A DNA stretch of 64,000 nt from Prevotella sp. (GTDB taxonomy: Bacteria; Bacteroidota; Bacteroidia; Bacteroidales; Bacteroidaceae). The stretch lies in assembly GCA_022781445.1 (NCBI GenBank), contig JALETQ010000003.1, forward strand, positions 1 to 64,000, in the 5' to 3' direction. The translations under genes were made by a program, and so were the position numbers. Below are positions 27,880-37,800 of this stretch, in pieces. Positions within the stretch are counted from its first letter, which is position 1; every line of letters begins with the position of its first letter. The notes beneath the pieces were generated by a model. The model had not been told where the DNA came from and did not search any database. It saw only the letters and a list, made by a program, of their open reading frames with translations.

Positions 27880-27934
27880 CAGCCGCATTTTTAACAGTGA
27901 AAGTAATTTATAAACATCTTAAAATTCAGAAATT

Positions 27935-28171
27935 ATGTCACAAATTGAAGAAAAGGTCATTGCCATTATTGTAGATCAGCTCGGTGTAGACGAAGCAGAA
28001 GTAAAGCCCGAAGCAAGTTTTACCAACGACCTCGGTGCCGATTCTTTGGAAACCGTAGAACTTATCATGGCGTTTGAGAAAGAATTTGGCATCTCCATCC
28101 CCGATGACAAAGCTGAAACCATCAGTACCGTAGGCGATGCCATCGCATATATCCAAGAGAATGCAAAATAA
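27935..28171 (+). CDS. acpP: Acyl carrier protein
   Basis: 78 residues, acidic, four-helix. Ser37 in GADSLETVE is the 4'-phosphopantetheine attachment site. It carries growing acyl chains in fatty acid synthesis. It is followed by a hairpin and then fabF, the usual partner, 169 bp downstream. Confidence 0.97.
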   Translation: MSQIEEKVIAIIVDQLGVDEAEVKPEASFTNDLGADSLETVELIMAFEKEFGISIPDDKAETISTVGDAIAYIQENAK

Positions 28172-28183
28172 AAAGCAATGATA

Positions 28184-28231
28184 AATGAAGGATTAGACGG
28201 CATGAATTGTGCGCTAATCCTTCATTCATTT
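28184..28231 (+). terminator. Hairpin between acpP and fabF
   Basis: AATGAAGGATTAG (28184-28196) and CTAATCCTTCATT (28214-28226) pair perfectly over 13 bp around a 17-base loop, followed by CATTTT. It would stop or attenuate transcription after acpP, allowing far more acpP than fabF mRNA. That use is inference. Confidence 0.6.
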
Positions 28232-28340
28232 TGAGGGTTCTGAAAATTGCAAGCCGTGTTTTGCAAGCCCGAATCACAACAACCGGTTAGGACGTGGATT
28301 TTTAGAACACGCCCTTTCATTCTATAATACCTTTATAACC

Positions 28341-29603
28341 ATGGAACTTAAAAGAGTAGTGGTAACGGGATTGGGTGCCGTAACCCCGGTGGGTAATACG
28401 CCGGAGGACACTTGGAAGAATCTCCTCGCCGGCAAAAGTGGTGCCGCTCCCATACAAAGTTTCGATACAAGCCTGTTCAAAACCCACTTCGGTTGCGAGG
28501 TGAAGGATCTGAACATCAACGATTATATCGATCGGAAAGAGGCTCGTAAGCTCGACCGTTATACCCAGCTGGCCATGATCAGTGCCATGCAGGGTGTGAA
28601 AGATGCCGGGCTCGACCTTGAAAAAGAAAATCTGGACCGCATCGGAGTTATCTACGGTGTCGGTATCGGTGGTATTAAAACTTTTGAAGAAGAGGTGTCT
28701 TACTACAGTCTTCATCGCGAAGACGGACCCAAGTTTTCGCCTTTCTTCATTCCCAAGATGATTTCGGATATTGCCGCAGGTCACATTTCGATTCATTTTG
28801 GTTTCCACGGCCCTAACTATGCAACCACCAGTGCCTGTGCATCTTCTACCCATGCGATTGCCGATGCTTTCAATCTCATACGATTGGGCAAGGCCGATGT
28901 CATCGTGTCGGGAGGTGCCGAAGCAGCCATCACGGCATGCGGCATGGGAGGTTTCAACGCCATGCACGCCCTTTCGACCCGCAACGACGACCCCGAACAT
29001 GCCAGCCGTCCGTTCAGCAAGAGCCGCGACGGCTTCGTGATGGGTGAGGGTGCCGGCTGTCTTATCCTTGAGGAACTCGAGCATGCCAAGGCGCGTGGTG
29101 CCAAGATTTATGCCGAAATGGTAGGCGAAGCTGCCACTGCCGATGCTCATCACATCACCGCCAGCCACCCCGAAGGTCTCGGAGCGCGTCTGGTGATGGA
29201 GAATGCCCTCGCCGATGCCGGCCTGACCATTGCCGACATCGACTACATCAACGTACACGGCACGTCCACTCCGGTGGGTGACATCTCAGAGGTGAAGGCC
29301 ATCAAGGACGTCTTTGGCGAAGAGGCTTATAAGCTCAACATCAGCTCCACCAAGTCAATGACCGGGCATCTGCTCGGCGCGGCCGGTGCGATAGAGGCGT
29401 TGGTGACAGTCCTGTCGGTACGCGACGACATTGTTCCGCCGACCATCAACCATGCCGATGATGACAAAGACGACGAAATAGACTATCGTCTCAATTTCAC
29501 GTTCAACACGGCTCAAAAACGCGAAGTGCGTGCCGCATTAAGCAACACCTTCGGTTTTGGTGGCCACAATGCCTGTGTGGTCTTCAAGAAATATGTTGGA
29601 TGA
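28341..29603 (+). CDS. fabF: 3-oxoacyl-[acyl-carrier-protein] synthase II
   Basis: 420 residues. It condenses malonyl-ACP with acyl-ACP to elongate fatty acids. The Cys-His-His triad is visible: Cys166 in TTSACASSTHAI, a His in INVHGTSTPVGD and a His in the TKSMTGHLLGAAGA segment. The C-terminal FGFGGHNACVVF loop is typical. The stop overlaps the rnc start by 11 bases. Confidence 0.97.
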   Translation: MELKRVVVTGLGAVTPVGNTPEDTWKNLLAGKSGAAPIQSFDTSLFKTHFGCEVKDLNINDYIDRKEARKLDRYTQLAMISAMQGVKDAGLDLEKENLDRIGVIYGVGIGGIKTFEEEVSYYSLHREDGPKFSPFFIPKMISDIAAGHISIHFGFHGPNYATTSACASSTHAIADAFNLIRLGKADVIVSGGAEAAITACGMGGFNAMHALSTRNDDPEHASRPFSKSRDGFVMGEGAGCLILEELEHAKARGAKIYAEMVGEAATADAHHITASHPEGLGARLVMENALADAGLTIADIDYINVHGTSTPVGDISEVKAIKDVFGEEAYKLNISSTKSMTGHLLGAAGAIEALVTVLSVRDDIVPPTINHADDDKDDEIDYRLNFTFNTAQKREVRAALSNTFGFGGHNACVVFKKYVG

Positions 29604-30648
29604 CATTATCAACAGACTGAAGCTCCCTTTCCGAAAGGAAAAGGAGCTTTACTTGTCTTTGCGTGATGTGTTGGGATTCTATCCCAATCATATAGAACTG
29701 TACCGGCAGGCACTGATGCACAAGAGTGCCGGTCGTCGCGAAAAAGGAAAGCCTGTCAACAACGAAAGGCTCGAATTCCTTGGCGATGCCATCCTCGGAG
29801 CGGTGGTGGGCGATGTCGTTTTCCATCGTTTTGAAGGCAAGCGCGAAGGCTTCTTGACCAACACCCGCAGCAAAATCGTGCAGCGCGAAACCCTCAACCA
29901 GCTCGCTCAAGAGATGGGAGTCACCAAACTCATACAGTCCAAAGAACACAGCCTGTCGCACAATAACTACATGGGCGGCAACGCTTTTGAGGCGTTGGTG
30001 GGTGCCATCTATCTCGACAAGGGTTATGACACCTGCATGAAGTTCATGAAGAAGCGCATCCTTGACCGACTCATCAACCTCGATAAGGTGGCTTATAAGG
30101 AAGTGAATTTCAAGAGCAAGCTCATCGAATGGAGCCAGAAAAACAAGATTTTGCTCGAGTTCAGGCAAACGGAAAACTTCAGAGACAAGGAAGGTAGTCC
30201 GGTGTTTGGTTTTCAAGTGTATCTCGAAGGATTGTCCGCCGGTAACGGAAAGGGCTACTCCAAGAAAGAGGGACACCAGAAAGCCGCCAAGGCAACCCTT
30301 GAATTATTGCGCAAAGACTCGAAATTTCTCGACTCTATCTTTGCCGCCAAGGGCGACCGAACCAAGATGGAAGAGCAGCCCGTGGGCAATGTTCCGACCC
30401 TTGAACCCGAAGTTTCAACCGATGTAGCTCCTGCCGCTGACAGCCGGCAAGCCTCCCAACGACCTCCCAAGAAGGAGGGTAGGGGAAGCAAGGTTGCCGA
30501 CAAGCCTGCTGTCGATACACCGCCTATCGATGAATTCGACCTGAGCGACATCACTGCCACTCCCCAAGAGCTGACCAAGGAAGATGTCATTGCCGCTGCA
30601 GAAGCGGCTGCTTTCTCCGAAGGCGATGGTAAAAGCGATGCCGTTTGA
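29593..30648 (+). CDS. rnc: Ribonuclease III with an acidic C-terminal extension
   Basis: 351 residues from ATG 29593 (MLDDIINRLKLPF), starting inside the fabF end. It cleaves double-stranded RNA in rRNA and mRNA processing. The nuclease domain holds the signature NNERLEFLGDAIL (56-68) and the second catalytic segment FEALVGAIYLD. A double-stranded-RNA-binding domain follows (about 173-245, ending KKEGHQKAAKATLELLRK). Beyond residue ~262 there is a ~90-residue low-complexity, Pro/Glu/Ala-rich, acidic tail absent from ordinary RNase III (~220-250 residues). The fabF-rnc order is common in Bacteroidetes. Confidence 0.95.
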   Translation: MLDDIINRLKLPFRKEKELYLSLRDVLGFYPNHIELYRQALMHKSAGRREKGKPVNNERLEFLGDAILGAVVGDVVFHRFEGKREGFLTNTRSKIVQRETLNQLAQEMGVTKLIQSKEHSLSHNNYMGGNAFEALVGAIYLDKGYDTCMKFMKKRILDRLINLDKVAYKEVNFKSKLIEWSQKNKILLEFRQTENFRDKEGSPVFGFQVYLEGLSAGNGKGYSKKEGHQKAAKATLELLRKDSKFLDSIFAAKGDRTKMEEQPVGNVPTLEPEVSTDVAPAADSRQASQRPPKKEGRGSKVADKPAVDTPPIDEFDLSDITATPQELTKEDVIAAAEAAAFSEGDGKSDAV

Positions 30649-30782
30649 GCCTCTTCTTCCATCGAAGTCAAAACTTTTTGACGGGTTTGCGACATCGTCT
30701 CGACCGAGTTTTCGTTTGGTATCAACCGTCTTTTTCGAGATACGAAAGGAAACTTTGATAACTATGTGAAGCAGAATGGAGT

Positions 30783-30827
30783 ACCCTGATGACCGGTTTG
30801 AGATAAAGCCAAATCGGTCATCAGGGT
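30783..30827. terminator. Hairpin between rnc and the nitroreductase (mini repeat A)
   Basis: ACCCTGATGACCGGTTTG and CCAAATCGGTCATCAGGGT pair over 17 of 18 bp around an 8-base loop; the arms are repeat family A ends placed back to back. It lies between convergent genes, 135 bp past rnc and 135 bp before the nitroreductase stop. A bidirectional terminator is likely. Confidence 0.55.
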
Positions 30828-30961
30828 ATTTTCATGCACTTCCGTATGGGTTTTCTTATACCGAATCTCCCCGATGGCCATCCAAAGGACAGCTATCGGG
30901 GAGATACACTTTCAACGCTTGTTGTTTCAAATCGGTTGAAACTTGCGGCCAAGGCCGTCGA

Positions 30962-31702
30962 TCATACCGGGAATCCCTGTTTTCTGAGCGTCTGGATAAG
31001 CGTTGCCGACATGGCTTCGTTGTCTTTCTTGGTGTACCGGCAATCGGTAAACACCTGTGCCAAGGTTTCCTTGTGGTTGATGCGCACGAACTCCTTGTTC
31101 TCCGGCAGCTCTTCTTTCTCGCCGTAGTAGTCGTTGATTTGTGCCGGTGAATAGTCGCGATAAACTTCCTCATGGACGAAAGCGCGCAGCGGAAGGCGGT
31201 CGGTCAGGGGCGGATTCTCGTCGGGCCATCCCACCGTCAGCGTGGCAACGGGCATCACAAGGGCAGGCAGTTGCAGGATGTCGATGATGGCTTGCGGCAT
31301 ATATACCGTTGTTCCGAGGTAACAAATACCCAGTCCGGCTTCTTCGGCAAGGCATGAAAAGGTCTGCGTATAGAGCAAAGCATCGGATGCGGCATTGACA
31401 AACGACAGGAAGTTGTCGTAGCCCGGGTGTGCTTTTCGTTGTTCGCACCATTTCGTCGTGCGGCGAAAGTCGGCACAGATGGTCAGAACCACGGGAGCCT
31501 GTGTCACCATCGGCTGGTTGAAATGAGCCGGGGCGAGCTTTTCTTTCATCTTCCGGTCGCGCGTGACGACCACACTGTAGAGTTGCAGGTTGCCCATCGT
31601 CTGGGTGCGCGCGGCTTGTTCGAGCAACTTGTCGAGCAGTTGTTCATCGACATCCTGCGACGTATATTTGCGGATGGTGCGTCGTGTCTCGATTGTTTTC
31701 AT
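30962..31702 (-). CDS. FMN-dependent nitroreductase family protein
   Basis: 246 residues. The N-terminal TRRTIRKYTSQDVDEQLLDK has the Arg residues that bind FMN phosphate, and GLGICYLGTTVYMPQAI and PVATLTVGWPDENPP are typical of the NfsA-like branch. Such enzymes use NAD(P)H to reduce nitro compounds, quinones or flavin. It is last in the yraN-birA-pyrH operon (27 bp after pyrH). The physiological substrate cannot be told from sequence. Confidence 0.9.
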   Translation of the reverse strand: MKTIETRRTIRKYTSQDVDEQLLDKLLEQAARTQTMGNLQLYSVVVTRDRKMKEKLAPAHFNQPMVTQAPVVLTICADFRRTTKWCEQRKAHPGYDNFLSFVNAASDALLYTQTFSCLAEEAGLGICYLGTTVYMPQAIIDILQLPALVMPVATLTVGWPDENPPLTDRLPLRAFVHEEVYRDYSPAQINDYYGEKEELPENKEFVRINHKETLAQVFTDCRYTKKDNEAMSATLIQTLRKQGFPV

Positions 31703-31729
31703 GGTTGTTGGCTGATGATGTTGTCGTTG

Positions 31730-32464
31730 TTATCGGATATTCGGGCTGTCGGTCCGGCTGTGAACGAGCGTGCCTATTTCCTCACCCGTCATGACACGTT
31801 TGAGATTACCCGCCTTGTCCATGTTGAAAACATAGATGGGCAGATGGTTTTCGTTGCACATTGTCACGGCGGTGAGGTCCATCACCTTGAGTCCTTTGGC
31901 GATGATTTCGTCATAAGTGATGCTGTCGTATTTCACGGCAGAGGCATCTTTCTCCGGGTCGGCGGTATAGATGCCGTCCACGCGGGTGCCTTTCAGCATC
32001 ACGTCGGCTTCGATTTCGATGCCGCGGAGCGACGAGCCTGTGTCGGTCGTGAAGTACGGACAGCCCGTGCCGGCCGAGAAGATGCACACATATCCGGCTT
32101 CCAAGGCTTCGATGGCTTTCCATTTGGAGTAGTATTCGCCGATGGGTTCCATGCGGATGGCGGTCAAAACCTTGTTCTTCACGCCCGCGGCAGCCAGTGC
32201 CGAGCTGAGGGCGAGCGAGTTGATGACGGTGGCACACATGCCCATCTGGTCGCCTTTCACGCGGTCAAACCCTTTGGTTGCGCCGCTGAGTCCTCTGAAA
32301 ATGTTACCGCCTCCGATAACGATGCCTATCTGTACGCCCATCTCCTGTATTTCTTTTATTTGCGAAGCATAGTCGTTGAGTCGTTGTGCGTCGATGCCGT
32401 AGCCTTGGTTTCCCATCAGGCTTTCGCCGCTCAGCTTGAGCAGTATTCTCTTAAATCTTGCCAT
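31730..32464 (-). CDS. pyrH: UMP kinase
   Basis: 244 residues from ATG 32464 (MARFKRILLKLSGESLMG); the frame runs further upstream inside birA but only this start fits the family. It phosphorylates UMP to UDP in pyrimidine synthesis. Amino-acid-kinase features: KLSGESL near the start, IVIGGGNIFRG, TGCPYFTTDTGSSLRG and a nucleotide-binding GIYTADPEKD. It begins 11 bp after birA. Confidence 0.96.
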   Translation of the reverse strand: MARFKRILLKLSGESLMGNQGYGIDAQRLNDYASQIKEIQEMGVQIGIVIGGGNIFRGLSGATKGFDRVKGDQMGMCATVINSLALSSALAAAGVKNKVLTAIRMEPIGEYYSKWKAIEALEAGYVCIFSAGTGCPYFTTDTGSSLRGIEIEADVMLKGTRVDGIYTADPEKDASAVKYDSITYDEIIAKGLKVMDLTAVTMCNENHLPIYVFNMDKAGNLKRVMTGEEIGTLVHSRTDSPNIR

Positions 32465-32475
32465 ATATCTGTGAG

Positions 32476-33228
32476 TTAAATGTTTGAATCGTGTTGTTCG
32501 GAGATGACGAAAGCCACCTCTTTGAAAGCATATTGCCGGTTTTTTCCGTTGCGGTCCTGCAGGGTGATGATGCCGTTTTGCGCCACCTCGATGATTTTTG
32601 CCTCGAAAATGCCTTCTTGGTCTTGGTAAGGATGGTATCCGTTTCGTCTGTAGAGCGAAGCGTGATAACGGCTTTGTATGTACCCGTAGTCCTGTTGTTC
32701 CACCCGGCGGTAACAGGTTTCGAAGGCGCGGAGAATGTCGTCGAGCAGCGTTTGCCGGTCGATGTCGGTACCGAGCAGTTGCTTGAGCGACACCGGATTG
32801 GGCGCATCGCTCACAAAGACCGTCTGGTTCACGTTGATGCCCGTGCCGAAGATGCACTTCTTGAGGCTGCCTTCAGCCACCGACAGTTCGATGAGAGTGC
32901 CTCCGAGCTTGCGGTTGCCCACGTAAATGTCATTGGGCCATTTCAGCAACACCTCGATTCCGCGACTGTCGAGAGCCTCCTTGAGGGCAAGGGCGTGTGC
33001 CATCGACAGCACGAACTGACGGTTGACGGGCACCGAGGAGGGGCGCACGGCCATCGAGAACAGCAGGTTCTTGGAGTGTTCGCTCTCCCAGCGGTTGCCG
33101 GCCTGCCCCCTTCCGGCGGTCTGATAGTCGGCAACGGCCACCACACAGGTATCGTCCGGCACTTCGATCGGTTGCAGCATGTTGTTCGTCGAGTCGGTTT
33201 CTGTGATGCTGATGCGTTGGAATTTCAT
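32476..33228 (-). CDS. birA: Biotin--[acetyl-CoA-carboxylase] ligase
   Basis: 250 residues. It lacks the N-terminal helix-turn-helix of E. coli BirA, so it is a ligase only, not a repressor. TETDSTNN, the biotinyl-AMP loop GRGQAGNRW, and KWPNDIYVGNRKLGG are the catalytic landmarks. It activates biotin and transfers it to carboxylase subunits needed for malonyl-CoA. Second gene of the leftward operon, 15 bp after yraN. Confidence 0.94.
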   Translation of the reverse strand: MKFQRISITETDSTNNMLQPIEVPDDTCVVAVADYQTAGRGQAGNRWESEHSKNLLFSMAVRPSSVPVNRQFVLSMAHALALKEALDSRGIEVLLKWPNDIYVGNRKLGGTLIELSVAEGSLKKCIFGTGINVNQTVFVSDAPNPVSLKQLLGTDIDRQTLLDDILRAFETCYRRVEQQDYGYIQSRYHASLYRRNGYHPYQDQEGIFEAKIIEVAQNGIITLQDRNGKNRQYAFKEVAFVISEQHDSNI

Positions 33229-33243
33229 GAATGGCGATGGAGA

Positions 33244-33603
33244 TTAGAAAGCGTTCGGTATATGGTTCACCGTCATGTGCCCGTTGTCGTCGGCATCGAC
33301 GGTGATGATGTCAAACCGTAGTTCGGCATTGCTGCCAGATTGTTTGACATAGGCATCGGCAGCCTTTCGGAGGTTTCTGATTTTTTCGTCGTCCACGGCT
33401 GCTGCAGCATCGGTCAGGGCATGGGCCTTGCGCGTCTTCACTTCGACGAACAGCAGTCGCGTTCCCCATTCGTCGGTTGCCACGATGTCGAGTTCGAGAT
33501 GACGGAAACGCCAGTTGCGATCGCGGATGTACCATCCCTTTTGGCGGAGGTAAGCCGCAGCCAGTTCCTCACCTTTCTTTCCCAATTCGTTGTGTAAAGC
33601 CAT
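33244..33603 (-). CDS. YraN/UPF0102 family protein
   Basis: 119 residues with the endonuclease-like core of this family: an N-terminal GKKGEELAAAYLRQKGW helix, then ELDIVATD and LLFVEVKTRK, which supply the Asp, Glu and Lys of a restriction-type fold. The biochemical role of the family is not firmly known. First gene of the yraN-birA-pyrH-nitroreductase operon. Confidence 0.9.
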   Translation of the reverse strand: MALHNELGKKGEELAAAYLRQKGWYIRDRNWRFRHLELDIVATDEWGTRLLFVEVKTRKAHALTDAAAAVDDEKIRNLRKAADAYVKQSGSNAELRFDIITVDADDNGHMTVNHIPNAF

Positions 33604-33691
33604 GTAATGCGTTGATTTGGTTCATCCGATTGTTGCGTGGAATCCTCCACGGACAGCGTCTGTTTGTGCCTGAAAGGGCATCCGAGTTGTG

Positions 33692-33722
33692 CAAAATTAC
33701 GATATTTTTCGCTCTTGTCCAA
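33692..33722 (-). promoter_or_regulatory. Promoter of the yraN-birA-pyrH operon
   Basis: On the minus strand, TTG (33722-33720), 20 bases, then TAATTTTG (33699-33692), about 90 bp before the yraN start. It lies back to back with the tadA promoter. Confidence 0.7.
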
Positions 33723-33732
33723 TTAAAAACCT

Positions 33733-33740
33733 TACTTTTG
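33733..33740 (+). promoter_or_regulatory. -7 box of tadA
   Basis: TACTTTTG, an exact TAnnTTTG match, 15 bp before the first possible tadA ATG. No well-placed -33 element is visible. It shows that the open frame upstream of 33756 is not part of tadA. Confidence 0.55.
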
Positions 33741-33755
33741 TGGCAAACTATACTG

Positions 33756-34211
33756 ATGATGAACGACGAAAATCTGACTACAACCGACTCGCGATTCATG
33801 CGCATGGCATTGGAAGAAGCACGCCGGGCGTTCCACCGCGGCGAAGTGCCCGTGGGGGCTCTGGTGGTGTGTGGCAACCGTATCTTGGCAAGAGCGCACA
33901 ATCTCACCGAAACCCTCCATGACGTAACGGCACATGCGGAGATGCAGGCTGTGACGGCAGCAGCCGATGCGCTGGGCGGCAAATACCTTGAATCGTGTAC
34001 GCTTTATGTTACTGTAGAGCCGTGCGTGATGTGCGCCGGGGCGTTGGGATGGTCGCAGATAGGCCGCATCGTTTATGGTGCCGCTGATGCCAAGAGGGGC
34101 TACAGCCTGCTGGCTCCCCATGCCCTGCATCCGCGAACGGAGGTCACCGCCGGTGTCTTGGAAGAAGAATGCGGCGAACTGATGCGCGATTTCTTCCGTC
34201 AACGACGCTGA
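33756..34211 (+). CDS. tadA: tRNA-specific adenosine deaminase
   Basis: 151 residues from ATG 33756 (the next codon is also ATG). It deaminates A34 to inosine in tRNA-Arg(ACG). The zinc and proton-shuttle signature is intact: THAEMQAV (His and Glu) and PCVMCAGALGWSQI (two Cys). Length and C-terminal helix (ECGELMRDFFRQRR) are normal for TadA rather than a guanine deaminase. Confidence 0.93.
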   Translation: MMNDENLTTTDSRFMRMALEEARRAFHRGEVPVGALVVCGNRILARAHNLTETLHDVTAHAEMQAVTAAADALGGKYLESCTLYVTVEPCVMCAGALGWSQIGRIVYGAADAKRGYSLLAPHALHPRTEVTAGVLEEECGELMRDFFRQRR

Positions 34212-34810
34212 CCTTCCTGTCCGCCGGTTTCGTCCGGCCATCGGAAACGGCATCCGCCCGTATTCTTCCCTTTCTCTTTGGTCATCCGCAATGACGCTTT
34301 TGGCACAACAGACAGCCTTCAACCGATTATGGTGTACGCAGGTTTGAATCAAGAATATACTTCGTTTTTTTTGCAGCCGGTCTGTTGGTTTGTGGTCGTA
34401 ACGAGCCATGTCAATACTCAACGGCCATCCAACTGTTTGAAAATCGTACACAATAGACTTGACAATCAAGACTTATTCGGAATCAGCCGAGGGAAATCGG
34501 GAGTTTGTGAAATTGGAATGCAGGCCTTGTGACCGTAGAAAGCAACGATGGGTACAGCTTGAATAGCCTAAACCTGAAAAATCATTACTTAAACTAAGGA
34601 ATATCCGTGAAAGGTGATATGTGAGAAACCTTGCCTTGAACACGGTATCATCCAATCGCATATGAAATGGCAAACCGGTATAGTTTCGATTGCCTTGCAG
34701 CATGGTTGTCGGTTTGTAAAGCTGAAGCGTGCAGTTTTTGCCACCAACCTACAATCCGTCTGCTTGGTCATCGAACTATACCGATCCTTATTCAGATGTC
34801 CGATGAGGGG
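34212..34810. other. ~600 bp with no gene seen
   Basis: Between convergent tadA and the 1007-residue secreted protein. The open frames are short and unlike any family. I see no clear terminator, repeat or RNA gene. Confidence 0.4.
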
Positions 34811-37800
34811 TTAACGAATCACGATTTTGAGTGACGTTATCCGGTTATCGTGGTACACATTCACTACGTACACACCGGCAGCGATGCCGTTGAGGGACAG
34901 TTTTCCGTGAGGACTGCGTCTCACTTGTCGGCCGTCCAAGTTGAACAGTGCCATGCCGTTGCTTGGAAGTGACGACATCAGGTAGCGACCTTGACGATAT
35001 ACCACACCCGAAGCATGACCACACTCGTCGATACCGTCAACGGTGCGGCAGTATTGTTCGGAGAAGTCCGAAACGTTTCCGTCGCCATAGTATGCCATGA
35101 CCTCATAGCAAACCTTATCGAGCGGAGCGGTATCGTCAAACGAAGTGACGTAAGGCAGCAAAAAGAGGTCGTTGATGACTACACCGTTGCGCATCACGTT
35201 GTATCCCATCAACATCGAGGCATCGGGCGAGAGGGTAAAGGTAGGTTCATCGGTGATGTGTCCGAAGATGTACCAAGAGCACTTCCCGCGGTCTGGATCG
35301 TTGTTGTCGGTATAAAACTTATTGAGCGATTGCCAAGTTGTTCCATTGTCTTCGGAAAACAGGTCGCTCTTTCCTGCCACGAAAGCGTCGTTGTTTACGT
35401 AGAGAAGCGGAATTTGCCGGCTGTCGTAATCGTGTACCTTCACACCGATTTTGAGTTCTTTGGATGCGTCGATCTTGAGCGGTTCATCAAGCATGACGGT
35501 TATATGCGTGTTGGTAAGGAGGTTGTCGATTTCCTGTTCGCGCACCAATTTCCCGTCTTCGAAAACCACAATGGAGGCTTGTATGCCCTTATCGTCCTTG
35601 AGATTGGAGTATTGGTTAATCATGGTTCCAATGGCGGTGAGGTATTTCCCGTCGTAAAGCCGCAGCTCGTCTTGGTCGAACGCATTGGCACCGATGAGCG
35701 GACTACCTGCATTTCCGAGTGTGAGCATCTTTTCATTCATCTTCCGCACATAACTCAACGGATAGGAATTTGAGGCGTCTTTCCATGCTATTCTGACGGA
35801 GCCGTCAGCTCTTTCTTCTCCGATGATGCCTTGCGGAGCCTCTCTCTCCGGCTCGGTGGTGATTTTGAGGTTGTCGATATAGATGTAGTAAGGCATCTTT
35901 CCTTCACCAAACTTGCGCAGACGCAAGATAAACATCTTGTCTGCTACATAGTCGGTGAGATTAACATACTTCATGGTTTGCACGGTGGGCAGTTCGGAAA
36001 TGAGGTGTTGGTCTACGACAGTCCAAGTGTTTCCGAAGTCGGTCGATACTTCGACGGCAAAGGCATCGGGTGCTTGCGGAGTGCCATAGGCAATCGAGAA
36101 GTAGTAGAACGATAAGGCAACGTACTTGGCTTTGGTGGCATCCATGAGTCGCGACACCACACCGTTGGAGTATGTTTGTTCAACATTGGTACCGGCCACT
36201 AATGCTGCCGAACCCTGATAGCCCACATAGGGTGCGGTTCCCCATACGGCATCGCTCTCGCTACCCTGTTCGACGAATCGTACCCAGTAGTTGTCTTGCA
36301 GGTTCTCGCGGTCAAAGTCGTCGAAGAAGGGCAGGTCGAAATTTTCGGGTACTGCCACGCTTCGTGCATCCGAACGCGGCGAACACACTTCGTGTCCGAG
36401 TGCATCTTCAAAAACAGCTTCGACGGTAAATGATGGGAAGCCTGATGCCACCTCGTCAAGAGTAACCTCAAGGGTTTCGCTGTCGGGCGTGACAGTGTTA
36501 CGCAGATGATTATTTTCGTATATACGATAGGACTTCAGTGTGAGCGATTCGTAAGTCGTGAGGTCTTTCTTCCACGTGATGGTAACCTGTCGGAGAGTCT
36601 TCGATACCGCCGAAATCACTTCAGGTTTGGAAGGGATAAGGCGGTCGTCGAGATCCATCTGCAACAACCACGACTGTGGAGTCTGCCCCATGGATACATA
36701 TATGTCTTTGTTTCCGCCAATGGTTGTGCCGTCTGCCGAAATGGCAAAGGGAATGGCTTGGGTCTTGTCGGCCGGATTGAGCGAGAAATCGGGTTTCACC
36801 TCGGGTGCAAAAAAGCTCATGATGTAGGTCAGGTCGAAGAGCCTGTCGGTCGAATAACGGTAGTAGAAAGGTCTGTTGTAGGCATTGTCGTCGTATTCGT
36901 AGAAGCCATAGCATGCTACACCGGCCACGTTGCCTTGGTTGTCAATGGCCATGGTTTCGACCGAACCTTCTTCGTCGAAGGTGGGAAGGGGCTTGTAGCT
37001 GTTGTTGTTGATGTCGTAAATACGGTAATACATCGAACTGCTGAGGGTGAAAGTGAAGTATCTGCCGTTGGGACTTAGGTCGAAAACCTTCATGTCGCAG
37101 TAGTCTTCGAGTTCCTCATCGTTACCGATACAGTGAACGACGAAGCACTCTCCGTTCTTCCAGAACACGGCATAGTTGTTCCATTCTATTTGAACGGTAC
37201 CCACAATGACCTTTCCGTCGGCAGAAATGTCGATGGCTCTGCCGTTTTTTCCACCTTCGGGCATGGGAAGCTGTTCCATTTTCCATGTGCCGTCGGCATC
37301 CTGTGTCCACTTGCAAGGCTTGAGATAGGCGAAGTTGCTGGCGGCCGAATAACCCACGACCGTCTTGCCGTCTTCGGTTAGCGCGGTGGCATAGGTTCCG
37401 TCTTCGAGCTGCTTGAAGGCGGACATGTCAAGGTTTCCGTAGGGCAATCGGGTGATATTGCCATTGTTCCATACGGTAGCCACATTGATGGGGCCGGTAA
37501 GTTCGTTCCACGATATGACGTGCGAAGGGTCTTTGGCTGTGCCGCAGATCATGCCTGCATCGTTCACGCCGTCGAACTGTCCGGCCTTGCCGTAGTCGTT
37601 TTCGTCGAACGAAGTCAGCCAAGTCAGTGTTTTGTTTTGCAAGTCATAGAGATAACCGGTCGAGTAAAGTCCGAAGATACGGTTGCTAAGACCTATGCCG
37701 ACCATGTATCGACCGTTGGGCGAAAGAGCGGTTCCGTAGGTTCCTTCACCGGGAAGAGTGAAGCCGTTGGTTGCCCAAAGGCCGGATGTAATCCAACACG

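Noticed and set aside
30923..30942. TGTTTCAAATCGGTTGAAAC as a third parS site
   Set aside because: The arms resemble parS but the centre is several bases too long, so ParB would not recognise it.
34473..34814. Small overlapping frames next to the 1007-residue gene
   Set aside because: No signal peptide, motif or conserved look; treated as gene-free.
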